Assembly: GCF_030272615.1 (NCBI RefSeq)
Contig: NC_081414.1
Location: 782,978,119 to 783,036,118, forward strand
Source: Cryptomeria japonica
Taxonomy: Eukaryota; Streptophyta; Pinopsida; Cupressales; Cupressaceae
DNA length: 58,000 bases
Direction of reading: 5' to 3'
Shown: positions 1-10,413 of the stretch, piece by piece
Layout: each line of letters opens with the position of its first letter
How positions within the stretch are numbered: the stretch's first letter is position 1
Notes under the pieces: generated by a model
What the model was told of the DNA's origin: nothing
What the model saw: the letters and a program-made list of their open reading frames with translations, nothing else
Database searches by the model: none
Translations under genes and position numbers: made by a program

Positions 1-971
1 CTATATTTATAGGAAAAATGGAGCAATGGATGGTTGAGATTGAGTAATCTCAACAAGGGTCAGCATTGAATGATATTCAATCCATGTGAGGACTTTCAAC
101 TCAATCCCAAGATGACAAGTGTCAACATGAGATGGGTTGAGAGGAGAGGGAAGAAGCACTAAATGCTTGACATGACTTGAGGGTTAACTTGGGAGGTGAG
201 GTTAAGGTTGGGTTGAGTGAATAAATTCATTATTCAAAGAATAATGCTTTTATCCAATGGATAAACTCTTGTGCAAGAGTTAGTGAGGATAACCATGGTC
301 AAAGCAATAAATGCTTTAGGAGACACATGGGGTACATGAGGGTTGAGTTAGGAGTCAAAGTCCCTAACCATGGGTGCAAGTGGATTTAACCATAAATGGT
401 CATGTAATAGCCATTAGTGGTTTGAAAGACTTTAGAGGTTAGATTGTTGAACACACAAAGCATTTAATGCTTTTCAAAGACTTTGGAGTCTTTGAGAAGT
501 GACTCCAAGTTGCTTAGGAATGTCATAATATTTAGGGGGTGGATTAGGCTAATTTAGGAAGGGGTTAGATGAATCTAGAAGGGTGTTAGGATTGCAAGTG
601 GGTTTGGTGGGTGAGAGAAAATAGGATTTTTATTAAAATAAAATTCATTTATTTCAATAAATAGGTGCAAGTTGCATTTTTAGGAGAATGCAAGTGGGGG
701 GGGATTTTATGATTTAAATAAATATTTAATTATTTATTTAAAAGAGGAAAGGGGGTTCAATTGAATAAATAAGATTTATTCATTTAATTGATTGTGAATT
801 TGGTTTAATGAATTAATTAAAATAAATTGAATAGTTTATTTAATTAATAGGAGAATGTTTTGAAGATGAATTAATTAAATATTAATTTAATTAACTGATG
901 GCTAGTGGATTTTTAATCAAATAAATAACAAATATTCATTTAATTACAATGGACAGATTTATGTGACTGCA
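1..971 (-). repeat. 3' LTR of the gypsy element (cut by window edge)
   Basis: It matches 13579-14546 base for base except for scattered substitutions and a few one-base indels. On the minus strand it begins with TGCAGTCAC at 971, next to the PPT. By comparison with the 5' LTR about 330 bp are missing beyond position 1. Its U3 part is AT-rich, with repeated ATTAATTA words around 700-950. Confidence 0.9.
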
Positions 972-986
972 TTTGCCCCTCTTTGA
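972..986 (-). other. Polypurine tract of the gypsy element
   Basis: The minus strand reads CAAAGAGGGGCAAA directly upstream of the TGCAGTC start of the 3' LTR. This is the expected place for the plus-strand DNA primer of an LTR element. Confidence 0.75.
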
Positions 987-3175
987 GACGGTGCGGTTTA
1001 TCGCGTCGTTTCAAAGAAAGAAAAATAGGTGTGAAGAAATATGCCCCATAAATGTTAATTTAGTGGGTGGTATGCCCCCTCAAGAGATGGGCTGATTTTT
1101 TTTGAAAAATCGGGTGATCTCTTGAAAAAAATGAGAAGTGGAGGGGATGTAGAATAGAAGAAATTAGCAATAACAGTGAAAGAATGAAAGAAAACATAGT
1201 GAATATGGAGAAAGGAGCAAGCTAGTTAGTACCCTTAGGTCATGCAAGAGATACAGTGTAAAGGTAGTGTGTGCTTTTTGATTGATACTGTACAATTGAT
1301 CAAAATGGTTGTACAATCTGGTGCCGTTGGTTAAATTGCCTCGGTCGAGTCAAAGCGTGATAGTTGATGTTAGTTGTTCGCTTGGACAAGATAAAGTCTG
1401 ACTAAGTGAATCAAATGACCTGTTGTGACTTAGACAACTGATGTAATTGCCCGATGCAGTCAAGGTATTTGAAGCAAAATACTTGTTCAAACTTAGACAA
1501 TTGATGTAATTATTTGTTGTGATTGTTCTTGATTGGTTGATCAATTGATAGTGTGTGTGTATGTGTGATGGATGGTTGTGGTGAATAGACTAAGTCATTA
1601 TGATAAATTCCTGATGTATTCTAGGATTACCATGATTGATTACTTGTTGAGACCCGAAGATACTTGATCAGAGTATCTATTGATAGTCTAGGTGTGTGGG
1701 AGTCGATGTACCTGTGCAGATAGGGTAACTTGCTTGATGGGGTTGATGGGGCACCATGTAGGGTATGTGATGTTGATTATCAGGATGGGGAGGGTGAGGG
1801 GGGATTCGTTGTTAGATAGAAGATATGGAGGACCTATGACTCATTCCTATGGAAGAAGAGGAAAATAGAGTATCCATTGTCATTACTATGTATGAATGAT
1901 ATGTAGGTATATGAATGTATGGAATGCAATTAAATGCAATATATACAGATGAGATGGAATGATGATCCATAGTGCTTTATTTTCATCATTGAGCATGATA
2001 ATATCAAGCTTGGATGAGGTAGTAGGAACCAAGGATGGAGCATTGTACCTGCAAGCAAAACAACATAAATAAAGAATAAAGAATATAGACCCTCGATAAT
2101 GGTTCATGCTCATATGGTCGAGGTATACGTTGTAGTCAGCAAGCCGTAGTGATATATGACTATATTTTGCATATGATCATGTAACTTAGTGAACTTCCCA
2201 TGTAGACACCATTAGTACATGCCCCAGAACTTCATCGGAATAATTCATAGAAGACATACAAATAATGCTTGAGAACCATCCCGACCTCTCTAATCACTTG
2301 TGGATATCCTGAAGTAGCATAGGAACCTGATATATATAAATGAATGAATCACCTACAAATCAACCAAGTATTTGATAGCTTAAACATATTTTTCTTGTCA
2401 AAGAAAATGTCATCTTGTCTATGTCTTAGTAAGGAAGGATGCATCCTTGTTGAAGATAGTTTGAGTATCGATGTTGATTTCTGGGTTGATGTGATAAGTG
2501 ATCATTGTTTGAGTATTTTACAATATTTGTTTGGTATCTGCTTGAATGAGTATGTACAAGGTGTTGCCATGTTTTTTATTGTTTTTTGATATTTTTTGAT
2601 GTTTTTGGATTTTGTGAGATAGTTTCCCAATGCTTTTGGTATTTCGATGATTGTTTTGAATGTTTTTGGATTTTGTGAGATAGTTTTCCAATGTTTTTGG
2701 TATTTTGATGATTGTTTTGAATGTTTTTGGATTTTGTGAGACAATTTTGAATGAAGAAATCAATGAATCATAAGTAATGTAGAATCTACTTCCATCAATA
2801 GGTTAAGGGCATTGCCCCTAGTTTAGACATGACTATGAAAAAGCAGAATGCAAGACACATGAAGTACTATCTTTGATTGCAGATCAATAAGAAGCCATGG
2901 TTTTGGACTGAAGGATGTGTGTGTGTAATGAATGTGATCACAACAAGTTTGAAAGACAATGGAGCCATAATCTTTATGAGTGGCGCTAGTTTGCCAAGTT
3001 TTCACCATCACACTTACCCAAGGTGCCACCGAAGTGGTTGTTCACCGTTTGGATGCATGATTTTTCTTTACTATTTTAATATTTTTGTATTTTTTTCAAT
3101 ACATTTATCTAAATGCTTTTGGTATTTTTCTGGTATGTACGGGAGCTTGATGCTCTGTACAACTTTATACAGATT
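987..3175 (-). other. Gypsy 3' untranslated region, no recognisable gene
   Basis: About 2.2 kb separates the integrase end from the PPT. It holds short open frames on both strands, the longest being 102 codons on the plus strand at 2877-3185; none resembles a known protein. A 61-bp tandem repeat lies at 2601-2750. A looser direct repeat (CTTAGACAAYTGATGTAAT) occurs near 1431 and 1494, followed by a short TG-rich run near 1550. Tat elements often have a long region here, sometimes with extra frames, but I see no supportable gene. Confidence 0.6.
2601..2750. repeat. 61-bp tandem repeat, about 2.5 copies
   Basis: The block starting GTTTTTGGATTTTGTGAGA recurs at 2601, 2662 and 2723, exactly 61 bp apart. 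Because 61 is not a multiple of three, the same peptide word (KTFKTII) appears in two overlapping minus-strand frames. Those frames are by-products of the repeat, not genes. Confidence 0.9.
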
Positions 3176-4320
3176 TTATGTATAAAACCTTTTGAGGTGC
3201 ATGATGTTGATTGGATCTGTTAGGGGTTCTCCTTCTGAAGTAGCCAACTGATATGCCCTGGACCCAAATACAACAGTGATAACATATGGACCCAACCAAT
3301 TTGATTCAAACTTTCCCTGATGTTCTTGGCTAGGTTGGTTATGAGGATTCTCTCGAAGAACAAGATCACCTACCTCAAATGTATGAGGCCTAACCCAATG
3401 ATTATAGCTTCTACTCATGCATTGTTGATAGGCTTTGACGTGATTGTATGCAACTCGTCATTTCTCATCAAGTAGTTACAAGTCTTGAAGACGTGATACT
3501 CTATATGCTTCATCATCAATGATATTATGCAAGGAAACCCATAGTGGTGGTATCTCGACTTTAATAGGTAAGATAGCTTCTGTGCCATAGACTAGTGAGT
3601 AGGGAGTTGTGCCTATAGGGGTTTGAATGCTTATTCGATAAGCCCATAGTGCTAGATTTAATTGAACATACCAATCACGACTGACATCACTGACTATCTT
3701 CTTGAAGATTCTCAATATGTTCTTGTTTGATGCTTTGACTTGACCATTCCCTTGTGGGTAATAGGGAGTGGAAAAGCAGTGTTGGATGTGAAACTTCTCA
3801 CAAAGTTCATGGACATCTTGATTCTTTAAAGGAAGACCATTATCTATGATGATGGACATGGGTACACAATACCGACAGATGATGTAATTAATGATGAATG
3901 AGGCGATTTGCTTGCCGGTGACTTGGGTAAGTGGAATAGCTTCGATCCACTTTGTGAAGTATTCAGTGGTGGTAATAATGAATTTGTGGCCATTTGATGA
4001 AGATGGATGGATTTTACCCACAAGGCCAAGGTGTTGTGATTTTTTGCAATTCCTATGCTGGTGCATGTATCAGGTCTCCATGAACTTGGCATTCCTTGCA
4101 CTTTCTAACAAAGTAGTAGGAGTCTTTTTTCAATGGATGGCGAATAGTATCCAGTGCACATGAGTTTCTTGGCTAGTGAAGGACCGCATGCATGAGTTCC
4201 ACAAATTCCTTCATGTACCTCTTCCAAGGCCTTTGTTATCTCATCCTATTCCAAACATCAAAGGAGAGTACCATCAAGCTTGCCTCGGTATAGGGTTTCA
4301 GCAATAATGGTATATCGAGC
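3176..4320 (-). pseudogene. Gypsy integrase domain, broken
   Basis: Integrase joins element cDNA to the host chromosome. The zinc-binding N-terminal part is visible at about 4095-4240 (H and C residues around HEGICGTHA and CKEC), but a frameshift near 4130 breaks it. The core is open from 4066 to 3476: IIIDNG supplies the second catalytic Asp (residue 75 of that frame). The position of the catalytic Glu is Lys (GQVKASNK, residue 111). A small deletion or frameshift just before GKIHPSSSNG has removed the segment with the first Asp. After a TGA near 3456 the C-terminal module continues (FEVGDLVLR, then the LGPY and HLKRFY regions), ending at 3176. With two catalytic residues lost it cannot be active. 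Confidence 0.88.
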
Positions 4321-4499
4321 AGTTTGGTGAATGAAAGTTTTATGTTGGCTATTCGATTGGTTAGGGGGAAGTGTGTTATTGTGGAGGTAGGTGTAGAACT
4401 CACCATACCATGGGGATTCAAAACCAATAAGATGAAATATCATCTTGGATTTAGGGATATCATAAGTGAGAATCCAAAGTTGTTTGACCAAGAATTCAT

Positions 4500-4915
4500 A
4501 GCGTGTTGATTTCTGTGGAAGATCTAGGAGAGATGCTATAGTAGCCATAGCATCAATAGCTCGATTCTAATCTCTGGGTATGTTCTCAAAGGTTATAGTA
4601 GTAAATGATGCCTTTAAACTATCCACCATTTTCTTGGATGGCATGAGTTTGTCATCCTTGGTTTGATATTCATCTATGACTTGTCATATGACTAGTTGAG
4701 AGTCACCATATATCTGTAACTATTTTAATTTCCATTGTATGGCTAGTTTGAGTCCTGTGATCAAGGCCTCATATTCAGCTATGTTATTTGTACATGGAAA
4801 AGTTAGCCTGTAAGATTTCAGGATGCTGTCACCTTGAGGTGTGATAAACAAAATGCCTGCCCCTGAGCCATGCCTAGTTTATGAACCATCATAGTATAGT
4901 TTCCATGGTTGTGCT
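4500..4915 (-). pseudogene. Second RNase H (archaeal-like) domain of the gypsy element, broken
   Basis: Directly after the normal RT/RNase H, the minus strand encodes the start WKLYYDGS (about 4879-4902), then GSGAGILF, then NIAEYEAL, then IYGDSQLV and finally FENIPRD. These are the Asp, Glu and Asp blocks of an RNase HI of the archaeal/plant type, about 130 residues. Stops interrupt it after DGS (TAA), before LQIYGDS (TAG), after QLVI (TGA) and after PRD (TAG). A second RNase H between the ordinary RNase H and integrase is a mark of Tat-lineage plant gypsy elements. I read these residues by translating across the stops, so the domain call is good but the copy is non-functional. Confidence 0.85.
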
Positions 4916-6400
4916 TCTATGATCATGAATATATCTTCATCTGGAAAATTAGAAATGAGAGGATGATTACCTATGAGGGGTGTATCGGCCAACTTATCTA
5001 CAATAACTTGGCCCTTGATAGCCTTATGGTCCACATACTCAATGTTAAATTTAGTTAGAATCATCACCCATTTAGCCAAGCGACTAGTCAATGCTGCTTT
5101 GCTAAGTAAGTACTTTAGTGGATCAATCTTTGCAATGAGTTGTACTTTGTGTGTTAATAGATAGTGTCTTAGTTTAGTTGCTTCCAAGATGACTGCTAGG
5201 CAAGCTCACTCAATAGGTGTGTAATTAAGTTCATAGCTGACCAATGTACGAGAGATGTAGTAAACAACACACTCTTTTCCTTCTGCATTGTGTTGAGCTA
5301 GTAGTACTCCCAATGTTGGATTTGTTGCTGAAATATAGAGTAATAGAGGTTTACTCGGATCTGGTGGGATCAATAATGGTGTATTCATGAGATAATCTTT
5401 AAGCATCTGGAATGCTTGCTAGCATCTGGTATCCCATTGAAAGTGGATGTTTTTGTGTAACAAGTGTGTAAAGGGGTGACACTTATCTGCCAATTGTGCA
5501 ATGAATCTTTGGATGGATTGTAGCCACCGTTGTAATGTCCTTAGCTGATTGATGGTCTTTGGAGGTGGCATGTCCATGATAGCTTTGACCTTTGTTGGGT
5601 CGACCTCAATGCCTTTGCTTGAGACAATGTATCCTAGAAGATTCCCTGAGGTTATTCCAAAGACACATTTCTTTGGGTTGAGTCATACATGATATTGTTC
5701 CAGTCTATCAAAGATTTTCTCTAATATGTTCAGATGGCCTTCTCTTGTTAATGATTTTGCCAATAAGTCATCAACATAATCTTCCATTATGGTATGCATC
5801 ATATCATGAAAGGTGGTGGTCATTGCTCATTGGTAGGTCGCTCCTGCATTCTTTAGACTAAAAGGCATTACATTCTAGTATTATGTTCCCCATGGACATG
5901 TGAAGGTTGTCTTATGTTGATCCTCTGGTGTGATCTTTATCTAGTTGTACCCAGAAAAACCATCCATGAGTGAAAGCATGTCATGTCTTGTTGTTAGGTC
6001 CACTATGATGTCGATGTTTGGTAGGGGGAAGTCATCTTTAGGACATGCCTTGTTCAAATCTATGAAGTTAGTATAGATATGGATGCCCCCATTTGGTTTA
6101 GTGATAGGCACAATGTTGGTGATCCAATCTGCATAATCAATTGGTCTAATGAAACCAACATCCAGCAGTTTCTTAAGTTCTACTTTGACTAGTACTACAA
6201 TCTGGGGATGCATCTTGCGAAGCTTCTATTTGACAAGTTTAGCTCCTTCTGCTACTGTGACGTGATTCATGACTAAATCAGGATGAAGACCATGAAAAGT
6301 TGATCTGGCATTTTTTGAAGAATTCAACAAACCTGGGTTGTTCCTTTTAAGTCAAAAGAGATGCCAGATGTATGTGGTGAGGAGTTTCAGGAGTCCCCAC
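4916..6400 (-). pseudogene. Gypsy reverse transcriptase and first RNase H, broken
   Basis: RT copies element RNA into DNA. The N-terminal RT is open at 5941-6213 (LLDVGFIRP, then NKACPKDDFPLP, then DGFSGYN); a TAG at 5940 follows. Reading on in frame I see the catalytic YVDD at 5767-5778, further stops, and then the connection and RNase H region. This includes AFQMLKDYL, a thumb-like segment, the RNase H start at 5206-5406 (LLLYISATNP, GVLLAQ) and its end at 4916-5187 (DPLKYLLSK, LAKWVMILT). Order and spacing are normal for a gypsy pol. The many stops show long decay. Confidence 0.9.
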
Positions 6401-6445
6401 GTTGTATTCTTTGGTTTCCTCAATCAGAATCGTTGATTGTTCCTA

Positions 6446-7813
6446 CTATGTACTAGAGGGGAGAATGTCAAACCTTTCATCCTTAGGTGCCTCAGAGAGG
6501 TTTTTGCCATTGGATATGCTCTTTCTTTTTACTTTTTTGGGATCAAATAGTGCCACAGTGTGGTTTTCACTGGAAGATCCATGTTTTATTGTTATATTTT
6601 TGCAACTGAAAGGTTTGGCATCTGCTCCAAAGTATGTTATGCTATTAAGTTCTATGGAAAATCTAGCTTTGTGATCCCCGCTTGGTATGTTATCCCATAG
6701 TTCAAAAAATTCAATGATTGCCTCATCATTTTGGAAGTGGTCAAGACATGGGGGATTATGTCGGTTCCATTCGATGAGTTCAGGATGGATAATGGGCATT
6801 ACCTCATCGATTAGGTTAATTTCATTAGATGTGTTAGTGAGGGTCAAGATGTTGTAGTGAAGGTCATTGATGGTAATCTCTCTGCTAGAATCGGGCATAG
6901 GATGTGACGTAGGGTCTATGGAAGATGTTTCCAGTTGAGGAACCCAAGAGGTTTTAATTTGCACTTCTCCATAAATAGGGATTTCTTTGTGAGGTGGAGG
7001 GGGTGATGTGTCTTCCTCATCTGAAGTGTTGAGATGTACTGAATCAAACTCCCACTCATGTGAGTTGATCTCTAAGTCACTTTCTAGTATCTGATTTCTA
7101 TACCATACTAGGATATCTTTTGAGTTAAACACTGTAGGTGTGATCGACTGATGTACCATTGTAGATGAAATGATCGGTGCTGCAAGAAGAATTATGGGGA
7201 TTAGTGAATTCGATATAGGGAGTATTGGCATTGTTGACTCTGTTGCTTCTACTAGAATTGTTAGTGTTGTTGATACTACTAGGAATTCTAATATAGTTGT
7301 TGCTGATAATGGTGCTATTGATGTTATTGCTGCTGTTGATGGGGTTGTTGGTTTGATTGGTGGGATGATTGGTTTTGTGGATGATCTTGTTGGGATTTTT
7401 ATCCTCAGTGGGGTAGTTGTAATGGTGTGTGGTGCTATTGATATAATCAAAGGTGACCTCTTTATGTTTGTAGTAGGCTGATATAGAGGTTTGCTGGGTT
7501 TCCCTTTGAATCTGAGCTTAGGCAGGATCTCCTTTTGAAAGCCTAGTCCTGTGATATCTTGGGGCTTTAATTCCAGCTGCAGCAGCTCATGTCGTCCTTG
7601 CTTGCAAGGTCCCAAAGCACTTTGACCATCATAACCCATTCTTTGCATAATGAGAAGGCCCTTTCCATATTGATATGTGGGAAGCTTAGCTTGTGGGATG
7701 TTCATGGTGATAAGATATTTATAGATCCATTCTACTAAGTCCTCATCTCTGGTCTCTTCTTCTTGACTCTTTCCAAGGATGAAAGGCATCAAAGTACATG
7801 TTGGCTTGACCAA
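6446..7813 (-). pseudogene. Linker of the gypsy polyprotein with a G-patch motif
   Basis: This is the longest open stretch of the element (455 codons) and lies between protease and RT. Residues about 45-85 (YGKGLLIMQRMGYDGQSALG and the following GRHE region) have the glycine pattern of a G-patch, a short nucleic-acid-binding motif. Related polyproteins of Tat elements carry one in the same place. Residues about 120-220 are a Thr/Ser/Ile/Pro-rich low-complexity segment. The C-terminal third (NDLHYNILTL, then HPELIEWNRHNPPCLDHF) is acidic and resembles spacer sequence before RT. Because it is one segment of a polyprotein, the first Met here need not be a real start. Function is inferred from the family only. 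Confidence 0.72.
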
Positions 7814-7885
7814 TGGTGTTTGAAGTAACTATTGAGGTTTACCATGAGTTCTAGGAGAATAAGGTATTTGTCCAACACAAAAGAG

Positions 7886-8677
7886 TCAGTTGAGATTGTA
7901 CTCCCCAAGACCTTCCTCTGTTATTTTCATCTTGATCTTCTCTTGCTTGGGTATAGTGGTGTTTGAACTGGAAAGAGAGGCTAGAATGACATATGAGGTG
8001 GATGAGATGGCTTCTCTATTGTTAGGAATGGTAATCTCTGGTTGATGATTGATATTGTGACAATATACAAAGGGATTTGCATCTCGCAAGATTGTAATTT
8101 CTACACCATTATGAGGAAACTTGATACACTAGTGGTAGGTGGATGGAATAGCTTGCATGGCGTGTATCCAAGGTCTTCCTAACAATAAATTATAAAACAA
8201 AGGAAGGTCCAGAACTTAATATATGATGTGCTTCACTACTGGGCCCGCTCAGATCGGTAGCACAACTGCTCCTTTGGATGAATGCTCTGCATCATCATAG
8301 GCTTTGGTTGTTATCTTTTTACGAGGATCCATTGATTCAATTGCATATCCCAAGGTTGTGACTAGTTGTAGTGTATAGATATTCAGGCCTGCTCCATTGT
8401 CGATCAAGATTTGCTTGATCCTATGTTGGTTGATAAACCCTTCAATGTGGAGTGAGGCATTATGAGGTTGTTGGAAGGATGTATTGTCACTTTCAGAAAA
8501 AGTGAGACAAGGTGATGATGTTAGACTTCCAACCATAGCCTGGAACTGATCTATGTTTATATTTGCAAGGACTAATGCCTCTTGGAGAGCTTGATCCAAT
8601 ATTGTTTTATGAGATGCGGATAGGCACAATAGCTCTAAGATAGATATTAGTGCGGGTGTTTTGTCTAACTGTTCCAC
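7886..8677 (-). pseudogene. Gypsy aspartic protease domain, broken
   Basis: The retropepsin cuts the polyprotein. In the frame 8249-8677 the active site reads ILIDNGAGLN (residues 91-99), with Asp at 8399-8401. DNG in place of DTG/DSG is usual for Tat elements. The frame continues through ITTKAYDDAEHSSKG, then a stop at 8249. The flap-side and downstream part is still readable: LLGRPWIHAMQAIPSTYH near 8140-8200, then a stop, then CIKFPHNG. The 67-codon open piece 7886-8089 is the following spacer. The G-patch linker follows after a gap. Confidence 0.82.
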
Positions 8678-8692
8678 AAGGTTGTACTACTT

Positions 8693-10413
8693 TCAGATAG
8701 ATGGGGTGCCTTGTGGAGTTTCTTTTATGGTGATCTTGCCATGACATGTAACAATATTGCAGTTGGAGTTGGGATTTTTGATGGTAATAGTTGCAATTTG
8801 TTCACTGGCATCATATAGGTGATTCACAATGTAATTATAGGCGGCATGCATATAATCAGTGGTATCTGGGTTTCTCTCTGAAGTGGAAGGACCCCTTTGA
8901 TCTTTTGATGGAAGTGGATTTTTAAAGATGAGATGATCATTGTTTGTTGTTTTTGGGTCATGTCCTTTTATTTCAATCTTGCCTCGACCAATAAGATCTC
9001 TTAATATGTGACAATTGCTTGTTTTATACCCTTTCCATTGATGGAACTCGCAATGTTTAGTATCCCTCCACCATGAAGGTTTGACCTGATGTTCATAATT
9101 TGATGTCATGGGTAAGGTCACCAGATTTTGAGAAACCAACTGACGTAACACTATTTCAATAGGTTCCCCAAAGAGAGTGTATGTTCGTTTTGGTTTAAAA
9201 TTTTGCTAGTGTTGTCTGGGTTCCTCTTGAGGTACATTGCATCCTTGATTTGAGGGAGCAATTGTGTTATTCTTGGGTGGGGGTTTCTTTCCTGCAAATC
9301 GGACCATAGGTTGCACACTTTTGATATCCTAGCATCCACAACCCCGTCATTGATGAAATTTTTGTTTTTGTTCTAGAAGTTAGGCTTATCTCTATTGAAG
9401 TGCGGGCAAGGGCCATCCTTTGGCTCATTGTATATCTTGATAAGCCTATTTTTTATGAGAGCCCACTCACATTTTAAACCTTTGGTGATCATGTCATTGA
9501 AGGAGTCTGTGTCTTTTATGTCTAGGTGAAATTCCATTTCATCATTTAAGTTGGAAATAAATATTTCTACTAGTTCTTGTTTAGATAACTGAAGAGAACG
9601 TTTGCTGGACATTTGATGCCATCATTGTAGAAAGACTAAAAATAGCTCACCTGGTTTTTATTTAGTGTTACATAAATCAGCCATTGTGATATCATGTTCA
9701 ATTTTTTGTGAGTAATGTGCCAGGAACTTCTGGACTAGTTCTCTAAAGGTCCTAATGCCACCTGGTAATCAGGAAAACCATCATGTGGTTGTTCCTCCCA
9801 AACTTTGGGGAAAGAGTTGCATTAGGTATTTATCCTCGTATGCCACTTCTAGGCAAGCTAAATGGAATTCTCTAACATGATCACGAGGATCTCCTTTTCC
9901 TTTATAATTTTTGAACTTGGGTGTTTCAAACTCTCATGGAAAAGGTGGCATATGTAGAGTCCTATCAAAGGGATAGGGACAAATATCATTAAGTGAAAAC
10001 TGGTTAGTTTTCACACCAATATGAAGTTGTTGGGTGAGATTTTTGACTTGTTGCCACAACATGTCTATGTCTTTTGGAGGAGGAGGAGGTGGGGGATTAC
10101 CTTGATGAAGGTTGTATCAGATGTGATTATGACCTCGTTCATCCTTATTACGACTTTGGCATTCTGATGCTTGCCTTAGTTGTGCAACATCAAAATCAGA
10201 GGGTAGTTTGGCTCCCTCTTGAGCAAGTCTTAAAAAGTGAGCATCAACATTTCTCCTGAGTATCTCATCAAAAATTCTATTAAAGAGAGGGTTGTGTTGT
10301 GCCCTTTCTACTGTCATAGGAGTAGGAGTACTTGGATTTTCATCATTTGGATTTCCTCCAAGGGCTTCTTGGAATTCATTGATATTTTCCTCCTCTTCTT
10401 CCTCAAAATCCAT
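8693..10413 (-). pseudogene. Gypsy gag, broken
   Basis: Gag forms the virus-like particle. I place the start at the ATG at 10413 (MDFEEEEEEN), the first Met of the open stretch 10117-10413; it follows the leader and opens an acidic N-terminus. The capsid-type core is readable near 9840-9950 (KFKNYKGKGDPRDHVREF) and continues at 9373-9612 (QELVEIFISNL, then LKCEWALIKNRL). The C-terminal part 8693-9151 has the knuckle-like CEFHQWKGYKTSNC, as in Tat gag proteins. Stops occur near 9944, at 9373 and at 9151, with frame changes between pieces. Protease begins only about 16 bp after the last piece ends. Confidence 0.82.

Noticed and set aside
2502-2763. Two overlapping minus-strand frames with repeated KTFKTII words
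   Set aside because: Both come from the 61-bp tandem repeat read in two frames.
2877-3185. 102-codon plus-strand frame in the gypsy 3' region
   Set aside because: No recognisable family, no conserved context, antisense to the element. Some Tat elements have extra frames here, but nothing supports this one.
7170-7481. 103-codon hydrophobic plus-strand frame
   Set aside because: It is the antisense of the Thr/Ile/Pro-rich linker of the gypsy polyprotein; its make-up follows from that codon bias.
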